A stretch of DNA of 64,000 bases from Fuerstiella sp041398845 (GCA_041398845.1 JAWKTZ010000006.1:992001-1056000); one strand, 5' to 3'. Numbered from the stretch's first letter, positions 35,559 through 45,002 are shown. Numbers and translations: made by a program. The notes: generated by a model from the sequence alone, not told the origin.

Positions 35559-35808
35559 TGTTTGCATTTCCGATGTTGAAGTTGTCTCCACAGGCAGCAT
35601 CAGTGTTGAGTATATCGGTGACGAGCCGGGAACTGAATCGAAGGACACCGGCAATCCTCATAACCGTACCTCCGATCAGCAGCAAACCTGATGTCCGAGT
35701 ATTTCACGGTGAGCAAACACACGTCGATGTTGTTTTCTGAGCAAAACTGAATCAGACGTCACCTCTCGCGGTTCTCGTTGATGCTCCCTCACGCGTTTTG
35801 GTCCATTC

Positions 35809-37413
35809 ATGGTGGCTTGCCCGCTCAGTTCAAGTGCCCATTCCGATTCCTGTCGGGAAACCGATGGCGAAACGCTGCGCGCGAACGAAACGAACGAGCC
35901 ATCGGGATCTGCTGAGACGACGACTCTGAGAGGAGCCGTTCTGCTGATCCTGATACTGGCGGTGGCATGGGCCTGCGTCGGTCAGCGATTGCTGCAACGC
36001 CCGTTCTGGATGGATGAACTCCATAGCTGGCTGCTGATCACCGATCCGGACGTCGAACATGCGATGAGCGCGCTGGCGGATGGAGCCGACTATAATCCTC
36101 CAACTTATTACCTTGTCGCTCGACTTCTCAAACTGTTCGGTCCGATCACGGAATTCCGCCTGCGACTGTTGTCACTGGGCGTTACGGTCAGCACGCTGCT
36201 GGCCGTCTACCTGATGCTGGTCCGCCGATTTTCCATCACTGCGTCTCTGGGTGCGACTTTGGCCGCCGCTGGTCATCCGTTGCTGATTCTGCAGGCGACG
36301 GAAGCTCGATTTTACGCACTGTGGCTGTGTCTGCTCATGTGGTACTGCTGGCTACTGACGTCTCGCATCCCGACAACAGCCGCCGGATGGAAACGCACAG
36401 CAGGACTGATGTTCCTTGCCGCAGCGATCTGCACAACACATTACTTCGGCATGATTTCCGTCGGTCTGGTGACAGCAGCCTGGGCCGCCGTTCATCGCCG
36501 CGACCGGAGTGTGATCCGGCAAAGTGCGGGACTGATGGTCGTCGTCGGGACGACTGTTGCCGCATGCCTGCCAATGCTGAAAGGTCAGCAGGCGGCGCTC
36601 ACCTGCGCGACGTGGGTCAAATCTCCCACCATCGCGGGCAGCTTCGATTTCATGACTCAATTTGTTCCCGCGTTGCCGTTGGCAATCTGTCTTTGCTGCG
36701 CGGCGGCCGCATGGTTTATGCGACAACAGACGACGACCTCGATTCATTCAGGTTCTTTCCGCAATGATGCCCCGTGGTCTGTCGAAAACAGTGTCCTTGC
36801 CAGCCTGCTGCTGCATCCTCTGGTTCTGATCACGTTTTCATGGCTGGTCCAGCCAGCTTTGATCGATCGGTATGCGATCGTTTCCGTTGTCGGGACGGTA
36901 CCGGTCTACGTCTGGTTGCTTTCGAAGTCAACCCTGGTGATGCAGCGGTCGGCTGTTGGCGTTGCCGGAACATTGCTGGTGCTGTCGATTCAACACGGAG
37001 CCGACACATGGGATTACAGCCTGCATCAGCAACAGACTCTGCAGCAGTCTCTGAACGAACTGCCCGCTGACTGTGTCGTCGTGTTCGAAGACCGCATCGA
37101 CTTCTGGCTGCTACAACATCAGACAGCACCAGCACGTCACTGGTATCAGGTCGACTTCGAAACTTCTGACCTGCTCCGGTCTTCGAACCTCAGAATCGTG
37201 CAGCGCGACGTCGGAAGGCGAATTGCCAAATGGTACCCGGACAGATTCCCAATGATGCCGTTACAGGAACTGAACGACGCATCACAGGTCGTGGTGGTGC
37301 CGTACCGCAATCATTACGTCGGCCAACTGAAGTACCCGGAAACCTTCTGCACGAAACGACTGAGCAACGGACTGATTCGGCTGACTCGCAACCCGGAAAT
37401 GATTCGCCTCTGA
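35809..37413 (+). CDS. GT-C family membrane glycosyltransferase (PMT/GT39-like)
   Basis: A 534-aa integral membrane protein with about ten hydrophobic helices after a polar N-terminus. The first luminal loop carries the GT-C signature FWMDELHSW (Asp69-Glu70), expected to bind the polyprenyl-phosphate sugar donor, and a second loop holds NPPTYYLVARL. The C-terminal third is soluble. It probably transfers a sugar to lipid or protein on the outer face of the inner membrane. The target is unknown, but it stands about 0.9 kb beyond the gene of a Ser-Gly-rich surface protein, so a link to glycosylation is possible. It ends 15 bp from the convergent secA paralogue. Confidence 0.82.
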   Translation: MVACPLSSSAHSDSCRETDGETLRANETNEPSGSAETTTLRGAVLLILILAVAWACVGQRLLQRPFWMDELHSWLLITDPDVEHAMSALADGADYNPPTYYLVARLLKLFGPITEFRLRLLSLGVTVSTLLAVYLMLVRRFSITASLGATLAAAGHPLLILQATEARFYALWLCLLMWYCWLLTSRIPTTAAGWKRTAGLMFLAAAICTTHYFGMISVGLVTAAWAAVHRRDRSVIRQSAGLMVVVGTTVAACLPMLKGQQAALTCATWVKSPTIAGSFDFMTQFVPALPLAICLCCAAAAWFMRQQTTTSIHSGSFRNDAPWSVENSVLASLLLHPLVLITFSWLVQPALIDRYAIVSVVGTVPVYVWLLSKSTLVMQRSAVGVAGTLLVLSIQHGADTWDYSLHQQQTLQQSLNELPADCVVVFEDRIDFWLLQHQTAPARHWYQVDFETSDLLRSSNLRIVQRDVGRRIAKWYPDRFPMMPLQELNDASQVVVVPYRNHYVGQLKYPETFCTKRLSNGLIRLTRNPEMIRL

Positions 37414-37428
37414 ACGGCGTTCTGCGGA

Positions 37429-39459
37429 TTACGACTCCGTGAGTTCCAGATATGGGTCCAGGCCCATGTTCTCGTATTGTTCCAGTCGCATGCGCTCCTG
37501 CTTCAGGAGGTTTTTCCTCTGCTTGCGGTGAGACTTTTCCAGAAAACGCTGCACCTTTGTGAAATAGCGATTCCATGAACGGCTCAGTTCGCCCGCCTTA
37601 TTTCCAATTGCAATCTTCTGTCGCCGTTTGATTTCTCTCGGCTCGCGACACCGCAGCAGTTCGTCTTCCAGTGACAGAAAAAACTGGTAGGAACCCGGAT
37701 CGCCCTGGCGAGCGGAACGGCCGACCAACTGCCGGTCAATGCGCTTCGAACTGTGCAGCTCGGTGGCAATCACATGCAGACCACCGTCCTTCTTCACGGA
37801 ATCGGCGAGCAGAATATCGGTTCCGCGACCGGCCATATTGGTGGCGATGGTGACGCGGCCCGGCTTTCCGGCATCCTTCACGATCTCCGCCTCCTGTTCG
37901 TGATACTTCGCGTTAAGAATCTGTGACGGAATGCCTCGTTCTTTCAGCAATGCCGAAACAGCTTCAGACGCATCAACGGACGGCGTCCCGACCAGAATGG
38001 AGCGGCCTTTCTGGACCATCTCCTGAATCGCATTCACGATGGCCTCGCGCTTGGCAGCCTGAGTCTTGAAGACTCGAACCGGAAGCCCTTTGCGCACGCA
38101 GGGTTTGTTGGTCGGGATCTTCGTCACCTTCAATTTGTACGTTTTCCACAGTTCACGTTTGGCGGGGAGAGCCGTCCCCGTCATGCCGCACAGGTTGGTG
38201 TAATTGCGAAAGAAACTCTGCACGGTAATCCGAGCCGCCTCGCCGGTGGCTGCGGTAATCGGCACAAGTTCCTTGGCTTCGATGGCCTGATGCAGCCCGT
38301 CCTGCCACTTCCGTCCATCCATGATCCGCCCCGTGCCTTCGTCAACAATCATGACTTTGTCATCCACGATGACATAGTCGCGATCTTTTTCGAAGGCATG
38401 ACGTGCGGTGAGCGCTTTTTCGACCTGAGTGTAAATGCGTTCGGTGTCCATCGAATTCATCAGCGATGGCTTCGACATTAACACGACCTTGCGGCAGCCG
38501 GCATCGGTTAACCACGCCGAACGACGTTCGGGCTCGTAGACGTAGTCGGCCATCGGTTCCAGTTGAAAGGTGGCTCGATTACTCCAGCGAAACAGGTTCA
38601 CGGTGCCGGGGTCATTGGGCTGAGTCAACCCGATGATGAGCGGCGTGCGGGCCTCGTCGATCAGAATACTGTCCGCTTCGTCAATCAACGCAAAGTAGTG
38701 ACCTCGCTGGACAGGCTCTTCGGCCCCCTGCAGTGTGCGGACAAACTTCCGCAGCGACGGGCCTTCGTCCGGGCTGGCTCCCATTCGCAGACGGTCACGC
38801 AGAAAGTCGAATCCCATTTCCTTGGATGTGCCGTACGTAACGTCAGCCGCATAGTTCTGTCGACGTTCGTCAGGCTCCATCGATTCCAGAATCTTTCCGA
38901 CCGTCAGCCCCAGCCTTTGCAGAACAGGCCCCATGATTTCGCAGTCGCGTTCGGCAAGGTAGTCGTTGACCGTGATCACATGACAGCCATAGCCCGGCAA
39001 TGCCCGCAGGAAAGCGGGCATCGTGGCAGTCAGAGTTTTTCCTTCACCGGTCTGCATTTCTGCGATGTGCCCTTCAAACAGAGCAATCGCCCCCATGACC
39101 TGAACTTCAAAGTGCTCCATGTTCAGCACGCGACTGGCCGACTGACGCACCAGCGCATAGGCTTCAACCAGCAGCTTATCCAGCGGTGTGCCGGCCTTGG
39201 CTTCCCAGCGGAGTTCGCGACCTGCCGCCGTCAGTTCTTCATCCGTCAGGCTGTTCAGTTGCTGACTGCGGCGAATGATTTTCCGCGCCATCGAACGCCA
39301 CCGCGATCGGCGGGCAACCGGCGGAATTCCTCCCGCTTTTGTCCAGTGATAAATGTCCGATGGGCCAATCATGCGTTCCGTTTGCCTGGATGAGTTGATT
39401 GGTGGAAATTCACGTTTTACTCCGACGTCGCCGATCTGCAGGGTGATGCCTCGCGCCAT
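37429..39459 (-). CDS. Short SecA paralogue (SecA2-like preprotein translocase ATPase)
   Basis: SecA-type motor of 676 aa, compared with about 850-950 for canonical SecA. Present are Walker A MQTGEGKT (135-142), the ALIDEADSILIDEARTPLII box, the preprotein-binding region, NYTNLCGMTGTA, IATNMAGRGTDI and a motif VI that reads QLVGRSARQGDPG, where canonical SecA has QLRGRSGRQGDPG. The helical-wing and C-terminal parts are shortened, and the SecB/lipid-binding zinc site is absent. The N-terminal 60 residues are non-standard. It probably acts as an accessory SecA2 for a subset of substrates; the housekeeping SecA should be elsewhere. Upstream is the divergent DUF2007 gene. Confidence 0.88.
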   Translation of the reverse strand: MARGITLQIGDVGVKREFPPINSSRQTERMIGPSDIYHWTKAGGIPPVARRSRWRSMARKIIRRSQQLNSLTDEELTAAGRELRWEAKAGTPLDKLLVEAYALVRQSASRVLNMEHFEVQVMGAIALFEGHIAEMQTGEGKTLTATMPAFLRALPGYGCHVITVNDYLAERDCEIMGPVLQRLGLTVGKILESMEPDERRQNYAADVTYGTSKEMGFDFLRDRLRMGASPDEGPSLRKFVRTLQGAEEPVQRGHYFALIDEADSILIDEARTPLIIGLTQPNDPGTVNLFRWSNRATFQLEPMADYVYEPERRSAWLTDAGCRKVVLMSKPSLMNSMDTERIYTQVEKALTARHAFEKDRDYVIVDDKVMIVDEGTGRIMDGRKWQDGLHQAIEAKELVPITAATGEAARITVQSFFRNYTNLCGMTGTALPAKRELWKTYKLKVTKIPTNKPCVRKGLPVRVFKTQAAKREAIVNAIQEMVQKGRSILVGTPSVDASEAVSALLKERGIPSQILNAKYHEQEAEIVKDAGKPGRVTIATNMAGRGTDILLADSVKKDGGLHVIATELHSSKRIDRQLVGRSARQGDPGSYQFFLSLEDELLRCREPREIKRRQKIAIGNKAGELSRSWNRYFTKVQRFLEKSHRKQRKNLLKQERMRLEQYENMGLDPYLELTES

Positions 39460-39618
39460 GAGCTTCAGCGTTCTTCAATCAGGACGCGCCTTCCGCAGCC
39501 ACGAGACAGCGAAGCCGTTGTGGATTGTATCGCGTTGACCACAAGACGAAAATCGGAATCCGATACAACAGAAACCTTGGTTTTTCCCCGGTACTCGCTC
39601 GAAAAACAGAAATTGACC

Positions 39619-39960
39619 ATGACAGACATTGTCGAAGTGTATTGCTGTGCGAATGAAACGGAAGGTCAGTTGCTGACAAACATGCTGGCGGACCACGGCA
39701 TCTCCGCGCAGTTGGTGGGTCAGTTGCTGCAAGGCGCCATTGGCGAAATTCCTGCCGGCCCGGCCACAGCTCCCCGGATCCTGGTCCAAGCAAGCGACCG
39801 GGACCATGCCCGATCTCTGATCGCCGACTATGAAGCTCGAGGAAGGGAAACGCGACATCAGATTCCAACCCGGGGCTGGACGTGTCCTCGCTGCGGCACG
39901 GACATCGAAGCAGACTTCGACGTGTGCTGGAACTGCCTGTACAACCCGTCCGCCTGCTGA
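39619..39960 (+). CDS. DUF2007 protein with C-terminal zinc ribbon
   Basis: The start is ATG 39619 (113 aa); the frame to 39520 reads as non-coding. Residues 1-75 are a DUF2007-type signal-transducing domain (IVEVYCCANETEGQLLTNMLADHGI, then ILVQASDRDHARSLIADYE). A zinc ribbon follows with Cys89, 92, 103 and 106 (CPRCG...CWNC). Such small proteins are thought to be regulatory, but no specific role is known. It is divergent from the secA paralogue; the GntR promoter begins 36 bp after its stop. Confidence 0.82.
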   Translation: MTDIVEVYCCANETEGQLLTNMLADHGISAQLVGQLLQGAIGEIPAGPATAPRILVQASDRDHARSLIADYEARGRETRHQIPTRGWTCPRCGTDIEADFDVCWNCLYNPSAC

Positions 39961-39996
39961 ACTCAAAAATAAAACGACTTCCGAACAGAATCAGGC

Positions 39997-40025
39997 TTGA
40001 CGCAACTCGCGACAATTGTATTATT
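39997..40025 (+). promoter_or_regulatory. sigma70-type promoter of the GntR-ABC operon
   Basis: TTGACG (39997-40002), a 16-bp spacer and TATTAT (40019-40024) lie directly before the regulator gene, each hexamer matching consensus at five of six positions. The -10 overlaps the operator palindrome. Confidence 0.7.
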
Positions 40026-40037
40026 GTGTTAGTACAA
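40016..40037. promoter_or_regulatory. Operator palindrome of the YtrA-type GntR regulator
   Basis: TTGTATTA-TTGTGT-TAGTACAA is an inverted repeat with one mismatch across 8-bp arms, of the size bound by YtrA/GntR dimers. It covers the -10 region, so bound repressor would block transcription of its own operon. Confidence 0.65.
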
Positions 40038-40058
40038 TATTCGTCGTGAGGATGCGGT

Positions 40059-40448
40059 ATGCAGATTCGGATTTCCCAGGAAGACGGCACGCCGATCTAC
40101 CTGCAACTGGTGAATCAGATCCGGATGCTGGTGTCGTCCGGGCGGCTTGCCGACGGCGAGCAGTTGCCGGCTGTGCGCAAGCTGGCCGAACAGTTGATCA
40201 TTAATCCCAATACGGTTGCGCGAGCATACCGTGAACTGGAAACCGCAGGAGTCGTGATTTCGAAACGCGGCTCGGGCGTTTTCGTATCGGGTTCCGTATC
40301 GCCGTTATCGCGCCGAGAGAAAAACCGCATTCTGAACGAACGCATTGATGCTCTGCTGGCCGAAGCCGTGCAGTTGGATTTCGATATTCAGAACGTGGCC
40401 GAACTGGTCCGACAACGCAGCCTGACCTTTGAACAGGGGAACAAGTGA
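40059..40448 (+). CDS. GntR-family (YtrA-type) regulator
   Basis: This 129-aa transcription regulator has a winged helix of the GntR family at residues about 8-80 (TPIYLQLVNQIRMLVSSGRL, LPAVRKLAEQLIINPNTVARAYREL, the wing KRGSGVFVSG) and a short helical C-terminus instead of a large effector domain, the YtrA architecture. YtrA proteins repress the ABC operon in which they lie, often responding to cell-wall stress. ATG 40059 has GAGG 7 nt before it. Its stop overlaps the ABC gene by one base (TGATG), so the two are translationally coupled, and promoter and operator lie 20-60 bp upstream. Confidence 0.93.
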   Translation: MQIRISQEDGTPIYLQLVNQIRMLVSSGRLADGEQLPAVRKLAEQLIINPNTVARAYRELETAGVVISKRGSGVFVSGSVSPLSRREKNRILNERIDALLAEAVQLDFDIQNVAELVRQRSLTFEQGNK

Positions 40449-41353
40449 TGACAGATTCTGTGATCCATATTCAATCGCTCAGTCGCCGCTTCAGAAACAA
40501 ACAGGCACTGGACAATGTCACACTCAACGTTCCGAAGGGATCGGTCTTTGGCCTTGTTGGCGAAAACGGTGCCGGAAAAACGACGTTGCTGAAACATGTG
40601 CTGGGGCTGCTGAAGGCGTCTCAGGGAAGCGTCCGGGTTCTGGACATGGACCCGGTGGCGGACCCTGCCGCGGTGTTGTCCCGGATCGGTTACCTGTCAG
40701 AAAGTCGCGAAATGCCCGACTGGATGAAGATTCAGGAATACATGCACTTTCAGGCATCATTCTATCCCGACTGGGATCACAAGTACGCCGCCGAACTGGT
40801 GTTGATGTTTGAACTGCAGACCGGTCAAAAGATTCGCACACTGTCCCGAGGCCAGTTGGCTCGTGTTGGGCTGCTGGTCGCGATTGCTCACCGCCCCGAG
40901 CTGTTGATTCTGGACGAACCTTCGTCCGGACTGGACCCGGTCGTCCGCCGTGACATTCTGGCAGCCATCATCCGCACTGTGGCTGACGAAGGACGCACGG
41001 TCCTGTTTTCGTCTCATCTGCTGGACGAAGTGCAGCGCGTCAGCGATCACGTGGCTATGCTGCATCAGGGGCGGTTGCTGCTGAGCAATCCGCTGGAGCA
41101 GGTGCTGGAACAGCATTCCCGGTGGACCATTCGCCTGGCTCAGGCCGTCACGGACATGCCCGTCATTCCGGGGACAATCAGTTGTCACGGCAGTGGTCAG
41201 GAACTCAGCGTGATCTGCAACGGGCAGCATCCGGAAATGCAGAAGTGGGTCAGCGAATGCGGGGCACAAATCCTGGACAGGGCCACCCCAACCCTGGAAG
41301 AGATCTTTGTGGCCCGAGTGACTCCGGCGATGCCCGCTCAACAATCGGTTTAG
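40448..41353 (+). CDS. ABC transporter ATP-binding protein
   Basis: A 301-aa ABC ATPase with Walker A GENGAGKTT (about 39-47), Q-loop in the VLSRIGYLSESR region, signature LSRGQLARVGLL, Walker B LLILDEPSSGLDP and the switch histidine in VLFSSHLLDEVQ. The C-terminal extension is like those of exporters of the DrrA/YtrB type. Start is ATG 40448, overlapping the GntR stop; the preceding GTG is less likely. It powers the permease encoded 17 bp downstream. The substrate is unknown (lipid, peptide or antibiotic), and the GntR regulator suggests stress induction. Confidence 0.93.
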   Translation: MTDSVIHIQSLSRRFRNKQALDNVTLNVPKGSVFGLVGENGAGKTTLLKHVLGLLKASQGSVRVLDMDPVADPAAVLSRIGYLSESREMPDWMKIQEYMHFQASFYPDWDHKYAAELVLMFELQTGQKIRTLSRGQLARVGLLVAIAHRPELLILDEPSSGLDPVVRRDILAAIIRTVADEGRTVLFSSHLLDEVQRVSDHVAMLHQGRLLLSNPLEQVLEQHSRWTIRLAQAVTDMPVIPGTISCHGSGQELSVICNGQHPEMQKWVSECGAQILDRATPTLEEIFVARVTPAMPAQQSV

Positions 41354-41370
41354 AACAGAAAGCCTGCCGT

Positions 41371-43029
41371 ATGTTCCATCCCATTCGTGCTCTGACGGTC
41401 GCTTATCTTCGAGTCGCATTGCTGGCGGCCGTGCCCATGCTGTCGGTGGCCATCCTGGGGCCGTGGCTGATGAGTCAGATTATCGAGATCAAAGTGGGTG
41501 CTCCCGTTTCGATGACCGATGGGAATATGCGCCCGGCCCCGTGGTATCTGAACTACATTGTTATCAGTTTGTTCTGCTTTGTGGCCGTTCCCTGGGCCGC
41601 CTTGCCCACTCTGATTCAGAAAGCCAGGCTGTGTCTGTTGCCGCTGTCGAACCGCTTTCTGGGAACTTTTCTGTGGCTGGCTCCGGCCTGCGTGGTCATG
41701 GCCTGCAACGCGATTACGCAAGTCAGTTATCACTATCTGTTTGAAAACACCTGGCCGATCCTGACAACCACGCTGTCCTGCGGAGTCTTTTCGACGATGT
41801 TGATGGCGGGGGGATTTTGGATCCTGGATTTCCAGTGGAGGAAAGTTCTGGTCATCATCGCAGTTGTGGCAAGTTGGAGTTTCTGGTTTGTCCTGCGGTG
41901 TTTTCCGGATGGACTGCGAGGAACTCTGGTTCCTGTGGAAACATTTTCCACAACTGACCTTGTTGCCCTGTTACTAACCTCTGCGGGAACCTGGTGGTTG
42001 ACGACATTCGCCTTCGCCAAATATCGGTGTGGCGAGAACCAGTATCCGGAACGGTTTGGACAGCTTTCGTGGATGCCGTTTGAGACCACGGCAGACGGCA
42101 TTGCTCAGTCGATACCGTTGGCCAGTTCACCGATGGCCGGACTGTTGGCGATGGAATGGAAGAAGGGGCGGTCGATTGCTGTGGCGACGGCGACGATAAT
42201 GCTGGCAATGATCGCGGTGATTTCTGTGACGACGCTGATGTCGAAAGACGCATCGTTGCTGGGCATGGCTTTGATGCTGTTGACGTTGTGTTCGTTGATT
42301 GCCGGGATAGTGCTGGGGATGTGGCTCGGCGCAGAGATCGGTGACAACAGCGGCAACGGCCTGAAGCAAAGTTACGGGACTCTGCCGTTCTCCAATGCGG
42401 ATCTGGGTCGAGCGTTGATTCAGACCTGTGCAAAATCGGTCATGCTGTGCTGGACATTGATCGCGATTGCTCTGGTCATCATCATTGGAGTGCACACGGC
42501 TTTGGTCGAGCGGGTCAATCCATGGAAGCTGTACAATGAGGCTTTGATGATTCAGGAATTCGGTCGCTTCGCGGGCGTGTCAATGGTCGCCGCTTCGCTG
42601 CTGGGAATGTGGGCGATCGCTGGCCTTGGACTTGTACTGGCCGCAACGGGACGCGTGTGGCTGTCGATCGCATTCATCGTGGACGTGATCGTGCTGGTGA
42701 TCGTCGGCGAGATTTTGCCAGACCTGTTTCCGTCATGGGGACTCGCGGCGGCCCGGGCAATTCCGATTGTACTGGCTCTGGGAGTCGCCGTCTGTGGCAG
42801 TCTATGGTTGTTGCTGACGGCGTCGCGGCGACACCTGATCACTGCACGCTGCACCGCGTTGTGTTTCCTGACGGCTGTCGCAGTGTGTGCGTTGATCCTG
42901 GCCGGTTTCAACAGCCAGCCGAATTCCGCTGGCTTATACGTGCAGATTGTCGTTGCCAGTGCCGCGTTTCTGGTTGTCGCGCCCGTCCCCGGGTTGCCTC
43001 TGGCACTGGCATGGAACCGGCATCGATAG
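41371..43029 (+). CDS. ABC transporter permease
   Basis: The membrane partner of the ATPase encoded upstream. From ATG 41371 the protein is 552 aa with about twelve hydrophobic segments, many in pairs (ALTVAYLRVALLAAVPML, LPLAICL-like stretches, a cluster after residue 380). No signature beyond hydrophobicity is evident, as usual for ABC-2 type permeases. The longer frame from 41122 overlaps the ATPase gene and is rejected. It ends 53 bp before the convergent rho gene; a small GAAGGCGGT hairpin (43058-43084) lies between them. Confidence 0.85.
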   Translation: MFHPIRALTVAYLRVALLAAVPMLSVAILGPWLMSQIIEIKVGAPVSMTDGNMRPAPWYLNYIVISLFCFVAVPWAALPTLIQKARLCLLPLSNRFLGTFLWLAPACVVMACNAITQVSYHYLFENTWPILTTTLSCGVFSTMLMAGGFWILDFQWRKVLVIIAVVASWSFWFVLRCFPDGLRGTLVPVETFSTTDLVALLLTSAGTWWLTTFAFAKYRCGENQYPERFGQLSWMPFETTADGIAQSIPLASSPMAGLLAMEWKKGRSIAVATATIMLAMIAVISVTTLMSKDASLLGMALMLLTLCSLIAGIVLGMWLGAEIGDNSGNGLKQSYGTLPFSNADLGRALIQTCAKSVMLCWTLIAIALVIIIGVHTALVERVNPWKLYNEALMIQEFGRFAGVSMVAASLLGMWAIAGLGLVLAATGRVWLSIAFIVDVIVLVIVGEILPDLFPSWGLAAARAIPIVLALGVAVCGSLWLLLTASRRHLITARCTALCFLTAVAVCALILAGFNSQPNSAGLYVQIVVASAAFLVVAPVPGLPLALAWNRHR

Positions 43030-43057
43030 AGAAGCTCAATAGCGGTTCAGAAATGCA

Positions 43058-43084
43058 GAAGGCGGTAACAAAGTGACCGCCTTC
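43058..43084. terminator. Hairpin between permease and rho
   Basis: GAAGGCGGT/ACCGCCTTC with a 9-base loop. No T-run follows on either strand, so it may stabilise both 3' ends rather than terminate strongly. Confidence 0.4.
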
Positions 43085-43115
43085 CTGAAATCAGATTTCA
43101 CTCGCAGCTTAGCTC

Positions 43116-45002
43116 TTACAGCACCGCCTGAATTCGCGACAGGAATTCCTTGTTGGACCCGAACTTCAACAGCGTCTTGGTGAGCTGTTCCATCGCATCC
43201 ACCGGTGTCAGGCTGATCAGGCTGCGTCGCAGCATGGTGACACCCTGCAACGTTTCCGGATCAAGAATTTTTTCTTCACGACGTGTGCCGGATCGACTGA
43301 TATCGATGGCCGGCCAGATGCGACGATCGGCCAGGTCCCGACTTAACGCCATCTCCATGTTTCCGGTTCCCTTGAACTCCTGGAAAATGGCTTCGTCCAT
43401 ACCGTTGTTCGTATCAATCAATGCCGTTCCGCAAACGGTCAGCGATCCGCCTTCGTCGAACAGTCGAGCTGTTCCGAACAGCTTCTTGGGCACGTCCAAA
43501 GCTCGGATGTCCAGACCACCGCGTCCGGTGCGTCCCGAAGGATTCACCCATTTATTAAATGCTCGAGCAAGGCGGGTAATACTGTCCAGCAGAATGAACA
43601 CGTCCTGGCCTTCTTCAGCCAGTCGTTTGCCGCGTTCGATGATTAACTGAGCAATCCGGACGTGGCTTTCCACATCGTTGTCCAGAGAAGACGCGATGAC
43701 TTCGCCCTTCACACTGCGACTCATTTCCGTCACTTCTTCGGGACGTTCGTCAATCAGCAGAACCATCAGGTGAATTTCCGGATGGTTGATACTGACCGAA
43801 TTCGCGATGTCCTGCAGCAGCATCGTCTTGCCGGTTCGCGGTGGAGCCACCAGCAATGCTCGCTGGCCTTTGCCGATCGGGCACAGCAGATCCATCACTC
43901 GCATGGTCACAGGAGTTGCCCCGACTTCCAGCCTGATCTGCTCATGCGGATTGATCGGCGTCAGTTCGTCAAAGTTCTTGATCTCGCCGTATTCTTCCGG
44001 AGTAAACCCGTCAATGAGTTCCACTTCCTGCAGACGAGGCCCCTGATTGCGGGTTCCCGGACCAACTTCACCCTTGACCAACACGCCTTCACGCAGGCCG
44101 TATTTTTCAACGACCGAACTGGAGACAAACGGATTGGAATCTTCGGCCGCGTAGTTTTTGCGAGGATCACGCAGAAAACCGTAGCCTTTGGGATGCAGTT
44201 CCAATACACCTTCGAATGTGCCTTCGATCATTTCACCGGTTGGCATAATCGGGCGAGTACGTCGAGTTGACGGGCCTCCTCCCTGAGAACCTCCGCGGCC
44301 GCGACTTCGACCACCGCGATCCGGCTGACGCCCACCACGATCCGACTGACGACTGCCACGATCCGACTGACGACTGCCACGATCCGATTGACGCCCGCGA
44401 CCACGACCACGACTCTGTCCGCCGTTCTGCTGCTGACCGTTGTGCGGCGCTCCGCCCAGCGGCTGCGTTTGTTCGCCTTCGCCGCGAACCTCACCGCCGC
44501 CGCGACGTCGTCGACGCCGCCGCCGACGAGGTCGTTCGCCGTCTTCGCCCGTTGTTTCGCCGGATCCCGAATCTCCCGAGGAACGCGCACCGGACTTCTC
44601 ACGTTCCAGGTCTTCTCCACCGAAACTGAAGTAGTCGCCGATGTTGGACAGGTCCGGTTCGTTGTCGTCACGTTCGAAGCGGGCTGAACGGGCTTCGTCG
44701 ATGATTGACGCGGTGTCTTCCGGAACCTGGTCGCCCTTGACGCTTTCCCGAGGGCTCTGACTCGGCGGGCTCTCTGCCGCCGGTTCCTGACTGCGGACCT
44801 TCCTGGCACCGGTCTTCTTGCGAGCCACTTTCTTTGGGGGCTTCTCGTCCTCGACGCCATCACCAAAGTCGTCGTCACTGAACAACTCGGGAGTGTCTTC
44901 CGCACGCTTTGCGGAAGTCGCCTTTTTCTTTGGAGACGATGTCTTGGTTTTACGGCGTGCTTTGGGCTTTGTTTCCTCAGCACTCGAACTGCTTGATGGC
45001 AT
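43116..45002 (-). CDS. rho: Transcription termination factor Rho with long disordered N-terminus
   Basis: Rho is the hexameric RNA helicase that ends transcription at C-rich sites. From ATG 45002 (an AGGA stands before it) the chain is 628 aa, about 200 longer than E. coli Rho. Residues 1-253 are disordered and very basic: Lys/Ser-rich start, an acidic patch, a run of nine Arg, and about four copies of a QSDRGSR heptad-like unit with RGRGG segments, encoded by 21-bp tandem repeats (about 44.33-44.40 kb). The primary RNA-binding fold follows (about 254-330, GVLELHPKGYGFLRD), then Walker A APPRTGKT (386-393), LLIDERPEEVTEM and VFILLDSITR. The frame upstream to 45176 is rejected. A long leader precedes it. 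Confidence 0.95.
   Translation of the reverse strand: MPSSSSSAEETKPKARRKTKTSSPKKKATSAKRAEDTPELFSDDDFGDGVEDEKPPKKVARKKTGARKVRSQEPAAESPPSQSPRESVKGDQVPEDTASIIDEARSARFERDDNEPDLSNIGDYFSFGGEDLEREKSGARSSGDSGSGETTGEDGERPRRRRRRRRRGGGEVRGEGEQTQPLGGAPHNGQQQNGGQSRGRGRGRQSDRGSRQSDRGSRQSDRGGRQPDRGGRSRGRGGSQGGGPSTRRTRPIMPTGEMIEGTFEGVLELHPKGYGFLRDPRKNYAAEDSNPFVSSSVVEKYGLREGVLVKGEVGPGTRNQGPRLQEVELIDGFTPEEYGEIKNFDELTPINPHEQIRLEVGATPVTMRVMDLLCPIGKGQRALLVAPPRTGKTMLLQDIANSVSINHPEIHLMVLLIDERPEEVTEMSRSVKGEVIASSLDNDVESHVRIAQLIIERGKRLAEEGQDVFILLDSITRLARAFNKWVNPSGRTGRGGLDIRALDVPKKLFGTARLFDEGGSLTVCGTALIDTNNGMDEAIFQEFKGTGNMEMALSRDLADRRIWPAIDISRSGTRREEKILDPETLQGVTMLRRSLISLTPVDAMEQLTKTLLKFGSNKEFLSRIQAVL
44338..44400. repeat. 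21-bp tandem repeat in rho N-terminus
   Basis: Three near-identical 21-base units on the minus strand encode QSDRGSR-type heptads of the basic disordered domain. Confidence 0.8.

Noticed and set aside
43058..43084. Strong intrinsic terminator between permease and rho
   Set aside because: The stem is fine but there is no T-run on either strand, so I call it only a hairpin.
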